6,355 bases of DNA from Pseudomonadota bacterium (lineage in GTDB: Bacteria; Pseudomonadota; Alphaproteobacteria; Rhizobiales; Xanthobacteraceae): NCBI GenBank assembly GCA_021779635.1, contig JAJYAH010000421.1, positions 1 to 6,355 of the forward strand, written 5' to 3'. Shown one piece after another: positions 1 through 5,356 of this stretch. Below the pieces are notes generated by a model. It saw only the letters and a program-made list of their open reading frames with translations. It was not told the DNA's origin and did no database searches. Each line of letters begins with the position of its first letter. Within the stretch, counting starts at the first letter, position 1. The position numbers were made by a program, and so were the translations under genes.

Positions 1-1
1 G

Positions 2-190
2 ACCGACCGGGCCAGCACTTACGGATTGATTCGAACGCTGAACAACGCCGGTCGCCATCGGGAAGCCGTAGCGCATTACCGCGGCGCATTTGCCGCGGAT
101 CAGTCGGCCGGTCGCGCCCCGCCGCAGGACGCCCGGTTCGACTACGCCCGCGCGCTGCGCTGGGCCGGCTATGACGACCTCGCGGCACCC
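2..190 (+). pseudogene. Fragment of a TPR-type (tetratricopeptide-like) protein, broken at both ends
   Basis: Read from base 2 in frame, this stretch is open from the window edge and gives a helical-repeat-like sequence, including LNNAGRHREAVAHYR and FDYARALRWAGYDDLA. The alternating A/G/Y/L pattern (AGRxxEAVAHYR, DYARALRWAGY) is typical of tetratricopeptide repeats in large outer-membrane or periplasmic proteins linked to polysaccharide secretion; the exact family cannot be named from about 60 residues. The frame stays open to a stop at 299-301, but after about base 190 its translation is only the antisense of the glycosyltransferase and has no TPR character. No start codon is needed because the upstream part lies outside the window. 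It is either the remnant left by a rearrangement or foreign sequence joined at a contig end. Confidence in TPR character is moderate, and in gene identity low. Confidence 0.45.
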
Positions 191-1126
191 AGGATGACCA
201 GACGCGATCGATGCCAAACCAGTTGCTGCGGCTTCGATGAGAATGCGAGGGATTCCTTCGCCATATCGGGTAGGCAGGCAGACAACATCGCATTCCCGTA
301 GCAGGTTGGGCATATCCTCGACGTGACCGAGGAAGCGAATTTCACTCAACTGCTCGAGCGCTTCGGGACGAATCGCATCCGGATCTCGATCGTCTGAGAT
401 CCCGGCGACGATGAACTGCACGTCGGGACGATGTGCCAGGGCCCGGGCCGTCATCAGGAAGGCATTCAGCCCCTTCGACTTCAGGAGCCGCGAAGCAAAG
501 ATGACTTTTGCCTTCAGGTTGCTTTGCGGAATCTGTTTTAAAGGATAAAATTGCTTGGAATCTACGCCTGCTCCGTCGATGATCGACGAATTTTGATGGT
601 CGGCAATCCGCCGTTCCGCCCAAAAATCGTAATCGTGCTTGGTTTCGAAGGTGAAGTGCAAATCATCGCTCCGTACTAAAATCCGCAATGCCAGAATCGT
701 GAGGGCGGTTCCGATCGGATAACGGCGTTCGCCGGGTGCCTTTGGCAGCGACATCATCCTGCCCAGGCCCGGAAGGGTGATCAGAATCCGCTTCGGTCGT
801 CCGTGAAGGAAACGTGAGATAACTGACACCAATCCCGAAAAAATCGTCGGCTTAAGCGTTATGAGATGTACCGCGTCAGGTTTGAAGAACCAAATGGCGC
901 GGGCTGTTCGTAGCGCGAGCCTTAGGTCGCTGGTAAGATCGAATTTGAAGCGCTCGACGTGAACGTGGATATACTCCCACCCTTGAATGCGATCAGCGGG
1001 AATGGGATTTCCGCCGACAATGACCATCACTTCTGCGCCGATGGACGAAAGGTGGGTAACTATAGACAGCCGATGTCGAAGGAAATAATCACCATCGTTG
1101 CAGATTACGAGGATCCGATATCCCAT
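2..1126 (-). CDS. GT-B family 4 glycosyltransferase, C-terminus replaced or truncated (partial)
   Basis: Probable cytoplasmic or membrane-associated glycosyltransferase that transfers a sugar from a nucleotide-sugar to a lipid-linked polysaccharide intermediate. The ATG at 1126 has a GGAAG Shine-Dalgarno six bases upstream. The N-terminal Rossmann half begins MGYRILVICN, and a KPDAVHLITLKPTIFSGL segment and a TLPGLGR loop follow, as in CapM/WbdH-like GT4 enzymes. The C-terminal half contains DGAGVDSKQFYP, VIFASRLLKSKG and the family EX7E motif as EGIPRILIE (E290 and E298). Similarity ends near residue 313-318 (GCREVV, bases 173-190), where these enzymes normally go on with a GxNGLLV segment and a final helix of roughly 60-80 residues. 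The frame stays open, without a stop, through antisense TPR-like sequence to the window edge, so the product would be a chimera or the gene is inactive. Codon use (CTA, TTA, ATA) is less GC-biased than in the dehydrogenase. Sugar and linkage specificity are unknown. Confidence 0.82.
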   Translation of the reverse strand, partial: MGYRILVICNDGDYFLRHRLSIVTHLSSIGAEVMVIVGGNPIPADRIQGWEYIHVHVERFKFDLTSDLRLALRTARAIWFFKPDAVHLITLKPTIFSGLVSVISRFLHGRPKRILITLPGLGRMMSLPKAPGERRYPIGTALTILALRILVRSDDLHFTFETKHDYDFWAERRIADHQNSSIIDGAGVDSKQFYPLKQIPQSNLKAKVIFASRLLKSKGLNAFLMTARALAHRPDVQFIVAGISDDRDPDAIRPEALEQLSEIRFLGHVEDMPNLLRECDVVCLPTRYGEGIPRILIEAAATGLASIASGHPGCREVVIAGPAQRAGVVEPGVLRRGATGRLIRGKCAAVMRYGFPMATGVVQRSNQSVSAGPVG

Positions 1127-1162
1127 CGTCTTCCATCTTTTTAAGCATTGTTTCTTTCACTC

Positions 1163-1191
1163 AGAATATCAACGCGATATTCGGGCTCCAA
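1163..1191 (-). promoter_or_regulatory. Candidate sigma70-like promoter for the glycosyltransferase gene
   Basis: On the minus strand, TTGGAG (1191-1186) and TATTCT (1168-1163) are separated by exactly 17 bases. Transcription would begin near 1155, leaving a leader of about 30 bases that contains the GGAAG ribosome-binding site before the ATG at 1126. Spacing is ideal, but the hexamers match the consensus only at 3/6 and 4/6 positions, so this may be chance. If real, the glycosyltransferase would be transcribed separately from the methyltransferase/dehydrogenase pair. Confidence 0.28.
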
Positions 1192-1537
1192 CACGAAGCA
1201 CTACCGCAAGTTGATTCCTACTTGCAACCCCAGAGCGGAGTTCACGTTAAACCAGCGGTTATACGACATGCAAATATGGTTAGCGCTGGCGTGGTCGGAA
1301 GATCACTGCCCTCTTCACTTTTCTCCGAGGCCTGGTGCATCAAAGCGCAACTTCGTCCGGGAGGGGCAGCGCGTTTAGATTGCTCTCGCTTGAATGCCGC
1401 AGCCCCGATCTGTCCTGCAGCGGCGCGATCACCACGTAGCCGCTTAACCAAGCTGCCGTCCACCGGACGTCGACCTCCGTCCGAGGCACTGCGCCAATGC
1501 GCATCCCGTTGGCCAAAACACTAGCGTCCTTCGGGTT

Positions 1538-1554
1538 CCGGCGCGCCACGCCGG
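1538..1554 (-). terminator. GC-rich hairpin just downstream of the dehydrogenase stop (weak terminator candidate)
   Basis: CCGGCG (1538-1543) and CGCCGG (1549-1554) form a perfect 6-bp stem around a 5-base loop, about 29 bases past the dehydrogenase stop codon on the minus strand. The minus-strand transcript continues AACCCGAAGG after the stem with no U-run, so it is not a classical intrinsic terminator. It could protect the 3' end or be chance in GC-rich DNA. Confidence 0.2.
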
Positions 1555-1582
1555 CCTGAAGAATAAAGCCACCGGAGCCTGC

Positions 1583-2626
1583 TCATACCATATTTATCAG
1601 GATGCGCCCCGATTTTCCGCTGCGCATGAGGTCGAGCGCGTCGTTGATCTGGTCGAGCGAAAACTCGTCGGTAACGATGCCCTCGTAACTGATCTTGCCG
1701 GCCTCGGCGAGGCGAACGAGCCGCGGAATGTCGCGGGCCGGCTGGCACTGGCCGCCTTCCGAGCCTTTCAGCACTTTATCGAAGTGCAAGGGCAGCGTAT
1801 AAATCTCGACCTTCTCGCGCGGCACGCCGACCAGGATACAACGGCCTTTCTTGGCCGTAAGCTCGTAGGCGAGTTCGATCAGGCTTTTGACGCCGGTGGT
1901 CTCGATCGCTTTGTCGGCGCCGTCGGCACCGACAAGGCCGCGGATGGCGCCGGCGACGTCCTGCGTGGTGTCGGAATTGATCGTGTGGGTGGCGCCGAAG
2001 CGCTTCGCCATTTCGAGCTTGTTGTCCAGCCGGTCGACTGCGATCACGGGATTTGCGCCGACCATGGCGGCGAACTGGACGATGTTGAGGCCAACGCCGC
2101 CGACGCCGAACACGACGACGGATTCGCCGATTCCGACCCGGGCGTCATTATTGATCACACCCAGCGCCGTCGTCACCGCGCAGCCGAGCAGGGGCGCGCT
2201 CTTCCGGTCGATCGAGGCGGGAACCGGGGTGAGGCGATTCTCGGAAGCCACCGCATATTCGTTGAACGTGGTGACCCAGCCCGCATTGACCTTCTTGCCG
2301 TTCCACGAATAGGCGGGTGTCGGCGACTGCATGCCCTTGCCGGGCCGCCAGTGCATGATGACCGAATCTTCCCGCTTGCACGCAGTGACGCCGGGGCCCG
2401 TTTCGATCACCGTGGCCAACGCTTCATGTCCGAGCAGATGCGGCAGGAACTTGTCGACGCCCTTGACCGCGTCGATTTCGTTGATCTGGGCGCCGCAGAT
2501 GCTCGAGGTCCTGACACGGACCAGCACCTGGCCGTGATCGAGGGCGTCGGGCAGCTTAATCTCGTCGACGACGAGCGGCTTGCACGATTCGACGAGAATC
2601 GCCGCCTTCGCGGTCTTCACATCCAT
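1583..2626 (-). CDS. Zinc-type medium-chain alcohol dehydrogenase (MDR), NAD-preferring, lacking the structural zinc lobe
   Basis: A 347-residue cytoplasmic oxidoreductase of the medium-chain dehydrogenase family, expected to interconvert an alcohol and a ketone or aldehyde on a sugar-related substrate. The catalytic zinc ligands are visible: C44 in SSICGAQ, H67-E68 in LLGHEA and C149 in LLGCAVTTALGV. The Rossmann fold shows GVGGVG at 174-179, and D198 at the end of the second strand predicts NAD(H) rather than NADP(H). The four-cysteine structural zinc lobe expected around residues 90-115 is absent; that region reads MHWRPGKGMQSPTPAYSWNG and continues VNAGWVTTFNEYAV. The same arrangement occurs in dehydrogenases found in O-antigen and capsule loci, as I remember the family. 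ATG at 2626 has GGAAAG just upstream and lies 12 bases after the methyltransferase stop, so the two are almost certainly co-transcribed and translationally linked. The gene is complete and GC-rich. The substrate is unknown; a nucleotide-sugar or sugar-phosphate is inferred from context. Confidence 0.9.
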   Translation of the reverse strand: MDVKTAKAAILVESCKPLVVDEIKLPDALDHGQVLVRVRTSSICGAQINEIDAVKGVDKFLPHLLGHEALATVIETGPGVTACKREDSVIMHWRPGKGMQSPTPAYSWNGKKVNAGWVTTFNEYAVASENRLTPVPASIDRKSAPLLGCAVTTALGVINNDARVGIGESVVVFGVGGVGLNIVQFAAMVGANPVIAVDRLDNKLEMAKRFGATHTINSDTTQDVAGAIRGLVGADGADKAIETTGVKSLIELAYELTAKKGRCILVGVPREKVEIYTLPLHFDKVLKGSEGGQCQPARDIPRLVRLAEAGKISYEGIVTDEFSLDQINDALDLMRSGKSGRILINMV

Positions 2627-2638
2627 GGCGCTTTCCGT

Positions 2639-3304
2639 CTATTCGAAATAGATGAATTCGTAGTCGCCGGTATAGCCGAACTTCTCATAGAGCCAGATCC
2701 ATTCCGATGTATGCAGAATGGACTCCGCGGTCAGCGCCCAGCACTCTAGATTGTGCATCTCCGCGACGGTCCGATAGCCCTCGACCATTATGTATTTGTT
2801 CTTGCCGACGCGCTCGATCTCCTTGACCGCGGTCTCCAGCTCGAACAACCGAAGGTTATGCAATGTGCCCAGCGAAATCACGAGGTCGAAGTTTTCGTCG
2901 CCATAGGGGTAGGCGTCCTGGGCTTTGTACGTGAAAAGATACGGCTTCACCTTTTCGTGTGAATGGGTAAGACCGTGTTGCGACACATCGAATCCTGCGA
3001 CCTTCAACCCCGGCAAGATCTTCTGCATTTCATAAAGCAGAAAACCTTTGCCGCAGCCGACGTCGAGCACGCTCGATCCGTCCTTGAGACCATAGGTTTC
3101 GATCAGCGCTTTCGCGACCGGCGCCCAGCGGCCATCGATGAATCTATAGCCGCCATAGCCGAAGCGGCGGTCGCCATCCCAGTAATCAGCCTCATATTCA
3201 CGTGCCTTTAGGGAACAAGCGATCTTGTCGTCGTTCATGCGCCCCATGTAGTCCCGCTTGGTCGCCGTATGCAGCGGGGTAACCAAATTCAGCATCCGTC
3301 CCAT
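2639..3304 (-). CDS. Class I SAM-dependent methyltransferase of a polysaccharide-locus type
   Basis: A 221-residue soluble methyltransferase with a Rossmann-like SAM-binding core. Motif I is VLDVGCGKG (residues 79-87), the acidic residue after strand 2 is D106 in GFDVS, and the motif II/III region is QDAYPY followed by FDLVISLGTLHNL (about 129-151). The N-terminus has a distinctive aromatic segment, YWDGDRRFGYGGYRF (about 41-55), and the protein ends GYTGDYEFIYFE, a pattern I associate with methyltransferases encoded in surface-polysaccharide clusters. The start at 3304 is chosen because GAGG lies six bases upstream and the protein then begins MGRMLNLVTPLH; a GTG at 3337 would add 11 residues without such support, and an ATG at 3295 is a close alternative. 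The dehydrogenase follows 12 bases downstream, suggesting the two act on the same substrate. Whether it methylates carbon, oxygen or nitrogen of a sugar cannot be told from sequence. Confidence 0.88.
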   Translation of the reverse strand: MGRMLNLVTPLHTATKRDYMGRMNDDKIACSLKAREYEADYWDGDRRFGYGGYRFIDGRWAPVAKALIETYGLKDGSSVLDVGCGKGFLLYEMQKILPGLKVAGFDVSQHGLTHSHEKVKPYLFTYKAQDAYPYGDENFDLVISLGTLHNLRLFELETAVKEIERVGKNKYIMVEGYRTVAEMHNLECWALTAESILHTSEWIWLYEKFGYTGDYEFIYFE

Positions 3305-3618
3305 TCCAAACCTCAAATTTGTTGAAGCAGCTGCCACGACAGCCCCTCATGATTCCTCGAAGCCTCGGTCCACGCAATTCATGCCGTCGCAGGGAGGCGA
3401 ATTGGTATTTTGGCAAATCAAGCCGTTCACCGTGTTCCGGGCCGTTCGAATACAAGGTGAAAAGTGAATGGGGCTGGTAGATCTTGTGGGGTATCTCGAC
3501 AACTTACTTGGCCCTAACACCAATTAGCAAAAGCTTCAATCCTTTCGGCCTTGACCCGATAGGGCTCATATAGCAGACAAGCGCATTCTCAACCAGAAGT
3601 AACCTGACCCAGGCCACC
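3305..3618. promoter_or_regulatory. Divergent intergenic region between the methyltransferase and export operons
   Basis: This 314-base spacer separates oppositely transcribed operons and must hold the upstream signals of both unless one is expressed by read-through. It is more AT-rich than the flanking genes in its middle part (about 3490-3600). The methyltransferase Shine-Dalgarno (GAGG) lies at the left end and the AGG serving the permease GTG lies at 3611-3613. A TTGACC at 3551 resembles an alphaproteobacterial -35 box, but no -10 box lies at proper distance. I see no gene, clear operator or riboswitch here. Confidence 0.45.
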
Positions 3619-4446
3619 GTGCTCCACGACTTAGCTGCCCCAAAGGTAAACGTTCCTCGCCCCCCGGTTCTTCCGGGCGCACGCGACCTCTATGACGGAG
3701 TTGCGAATTGGCGGCTCTGGTCGATGCTCGGCTGGAACGACATTCACCAAAGGTATCGGCGTTCTGCTTTTGGGCCGTTTTGGATCACGATCAGCATGGC
3801 GATCTTCATCGTCCTGCTCGGCTTCATTTACAGTAAGCTATTTCATCAGGAGCTCGCGGTCTTTCTTCCGTACATCGCGATGGGGCTCATCACCTGGGGT
3901 TTTATCTCGGGTACGACGACGGAAGCCTGCAGCGCGTTCATCGAAAATGCAGGGATCATCAAGCAGATCCGCCTGCCCTACTCGATCTACGCGATGCGGA
4001 TGGTCTGGCGCGCCTTCATCGTATTTCTGCACACGGTGGTCCTGATTATTCCGATCGCGATCTTCTTTCGTATGGATATCGGCTGGGGTTGGCTTCTCGC
4101 CATACCCGGTATGTTTCTCGTCGTGCTCAACCAAATCTGGCTGTCGATCGTCATCGGAATCCTCGCTACTCGGTTTCGCGACATCTCTCAACTCGTGGCT
4201 ACGGCGATCCAGATCTCGATGTTTGTCACTCCGATCATGTGGCCGGTCAGCGCAATTCCTGACGCGCGCTTTATCGCCGAGATCAATCCGTTTTATCATT
4301 TGATCCAATTGGTCAGAGCGCCGCTCCTCGGGGAGGTCGCCGAGCCGCTGTCGTGGATCGTCGTGTTGGTCATGTGTTTCATCGGCTATGGCCTTGCCGC
4401 GATCGCGCTCACTCGCGCAAGCCCAAGGCTCGTTTACTGGCTCTGA
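3619..4446 (+). CDS. wzm: Wzm-type ABC-2 transporter permease for polysaccharide export
   Basis: A 275-residue inner-membrane protein that forms, as a dimer, the channel through which an undecaprenyl-linked polysaccharide crosses the membrane, powered by the Wzt ATPase encoded next. A cytoplasmic N-terminal segment with WSMLGWNDIHQRYRRSAFGP (residues 34-53), the classic Wzm/KpsM entry motif, precedes six hydrophobic segments at about 52-72, 83-104, 130-150, 157-181, 193-213 and 245-266. RFRDI (185-189) and INPFYHLIQLVRAPLLG (222-238) are further conserved landmarks. The length is normal for the family. The GTG at 3619 is preceded by AGG with a five-base gap, and an in-frame stop lies upstream at 3571, so the start is reasonably fixed; the next Met in frame is at residue 36, too late. 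The ATPase gene begins 38 bases downstream. The symbol reflects family role; a KpsM-like capsule exporter is possible but less likely given the Wzm-like sequence. Confidence 0.93.
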   Translation: MLHDLAAPKVNVPRPPVLPGARDLYDGVANWRLWSMLGWNDIHQRYRRSAFGPFWITISMAIFIVLLGFIYSKLFHQELAVFLPYIAMGLITWGFISGTTTEACSAFIENAGIIKQIRLPYSIYAMRMVWRAFIVFLHTVVLIIPIAIFFRMDIGWGWLLAIPGMFLVVLNQIWLSIVIGILATRFRDISQLVATAIQISMFVTPIMWPVSAIPDARFIAEINPFYHLIQLVRAPLLGEVAEPLSWIVVLVMCFIGYGLAAIALTRASPRLVYWL

Positions 4447-4484
4447 GTTCCCGGGCTTAAGCTAGGACGAAGGATTGAGAGCGA

Positions 4485-5228
4485 ATGGCGTCAATAACCC
4501 TGAGCAACGCGTCGGTAGAGATTCCGGTCTTCGCTGTCGGAAACAACTCGCTGAAGACTACCTTGTTGCGCAAGGCCGTTGGCGGGAGATTCGCCCAGAC
4601 CGGCTCCAATCTGATTATCAACGCCTTGAACAATGTCAGCCTTGAGGTGCGGGACGGCGAGCGGATTGGACTGGTCGGTCAGAACGGGGCGGGCAAGACC
4701 ACGCTTCTGCGCGTCCTAGCGGGCGTTTATCCGCCTACTTCCGGAACAGTTCAGGTTACCGGCCGCGTCTCTCCGATGTTTGACATCTCGCTCGGCATGA
4801 GCCCCGACTCGACCGGGATTGAGAATATCAAGGTTTGCGGAGCGTTGTGGGGACTAAGCCGTGCGGAGATCACAGCGGGCATCGACGACATCGTGGAATT
4901 CACGGAACTCGGCGACTATCTCAAGATACCCGTCAGAACCTATTCGGCGGGCATGTTGCTGCGGCTGGCGTTCGCGATCGCAACGCTTCGCCAGCCGGAG
5001 ATCCTGCTGCTCGACGAGATCATCGGCGTCGGCGACGCCAGCTTCCAGGCGAAGGCCAAGGCACGGCTGGAGAGAATCGTCAGCCGAGCCAACATTTTGG
5101 TGGTATCGTCGCATTCGGATCTCATCATCCGCGACCTCTGCGAAAAGGCCATCTGGCTGGACAAGGGCAGCATCGCCGCTTTCGGCGCGGTCGATGACGT
5201 TCTGGCCGCGTACAATGCTTCCGTGTAG
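4485..5228 (+). CDS. wzt: Wzt-type ABC transporter ATPase, single-domain form without carbohydrate-binding domain
   Basis: A 247-residue cytoplasmic ATPase that pairs with the preceding Wzm to export a lipid-linked polysaccharide. The N-terminal 60 residues include the family extension (SLKTTLLRKAVGG), followed by Walker A GQNGAGKT (65-72), the signature as YSAGM (153-157, usual for this family in place of LSGGQ), Walker B ILLLDE (173-178) with the following GVGDASF, and the H-loop H210 in SSHS. The protein ends soon after the nucleotide-binding domain. Two-domain Wzt proteins of O8/O9a type are over 400 residues and carry a C-terminal domain that reads the capped chain end; it is absent here and no frameshift downstream restores it. 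ATG at 4485 is preceded by an AAGGA about ten bases upstream. Co-transcription with wzm is inferred from the 38-base gap. Confidence 0.93.
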   Translation: MASITLSNASVEIPVFAVGNNSLKTTLLRKAVGGRFAQTGSNLIINALNNVSLEVRDGERIGLVGQNGAGKTTLLRVLAGVYPPTSGTVQVTGRVSPMFDISLGMSPDSTGIENIKVCGALWGLSRAEITAGIDDIVEFTELGDYLKIPVRTYSAGMLLRLAFAIATLRQPEILLLDEIIGVGDASFQAKAKARLERIVSRANILVVSSHSDLIIRDLCEKAIWLDKGSIAAFGAVDDVLAAYNASV

Positions 5229-5356
5229 AATACATCAACGGGATTAGATGGTCGCTGGCGTCGCCAAAATGTGTTTTAGGATGGATGTCCTCGGTTTGTG
5301 CGGATATTGAATTTTGCTCATAAATCAGTCCTAACAATAAGAGCGCTTGAATCACA
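5229..5356 (+). other. AT-rich spacer between wzt and the FkbM methyltransferase gene
   Basis: This 128-base gap is long for an operon and clearly more AT-rich than wzm/wzt. It contains an interrupted inverted repeat, TTAGGA (5276-5281) and TCCTAA (5329-5334), with about 47 bases between the arms, but no stem followed by a U-run. No strong promoter was found, and the ribosome-binding site before the next ATG is poor. The gap may mark an insertion boundary where the downstream gene joined the export operon. Confidence 0.35.

Larger units (their letters stand above)
1127..1582. other. Gene-poor spacer between glycosyltransferase and dehydrogenase
   Basis: No frame on either strand gives a protein I recognise or one with a good ribosome-binding site. 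The best-looking frame is minus strand 1549-1340 (GTG start, 69 codons, fairly GC-rich third positions, Trp-containing VRWTAAWLSGYVV), but it has no recognisable motif. The stretch holds the candidate promoter at 1163-1191, a 6-bp inverted repeat GCAAGT/ACTTGC (1206-1211 and 1220-1225), and a GC-rich hairpin at 1538-1554. It could be the degraded remains of a gene lost between two functional ones. I see no transposase remnant or tRNA. Confidence 0.5.

Noticed and set aside
342..623. A 93-codon minus-strand open frame within the glycosyltransferase
   Set aside because: The glycosyltransferase reads in a different minus frame across the same bases with continuous family motifs; this one is an Arg/Ser-rich shadow.
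1206..1225. Inverted repeat GCAAGT/ACTTGC as a terminator or operator
   Set aside because: Six-base stem with an 8-base loop, no U-run on either strand and no second copy; expected by chance at this length.
1340..1549. A 69-codon minus-strand frame in the spacer with fairly GC-rich third positions
   Set aside because: No clear ribosome-binding site, no recognisable motif, and overlapping open frames of similar length lie on both strands.
1784..2749. A 321-codon open frame on the plus strand opposite the dehydrogenase
   Set aside because: It is the antisense of a clear dehydrogenase gene with all family motifs; its Asp/Arg/Gly-rich translation is typical of the complement of GC-rich codons and it also overlaps the end of the methyltransferase gene.
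3440..3456. GTTCGAATAC resembling a tRNA T-arm
   Set aside because: No matching acceptor, D-arm or anticodon stem can be folded around it.
3551..3574. TTGACC followed by TATAGC upstream of wzm as a promoter
   Set aside because: The two elements are only 12 bases apart, well short of the 16-18 needed, and shifting either element loses the match.
3838..4308. A 156-codon minus-strand frame opposite wzm
   Set aside because: It is an Asp/Arg/His-rich antisense product of a membrane-protein gene; the plus-strand frame carries six membrane segments and the family motifs.
5276..5334. TTAGGA/TCCTAA inverted arms as ends of an insertion element
   Set aside because: Arms of six bases about 47 bases apart are too short and close for an element, with no visible target duplication.
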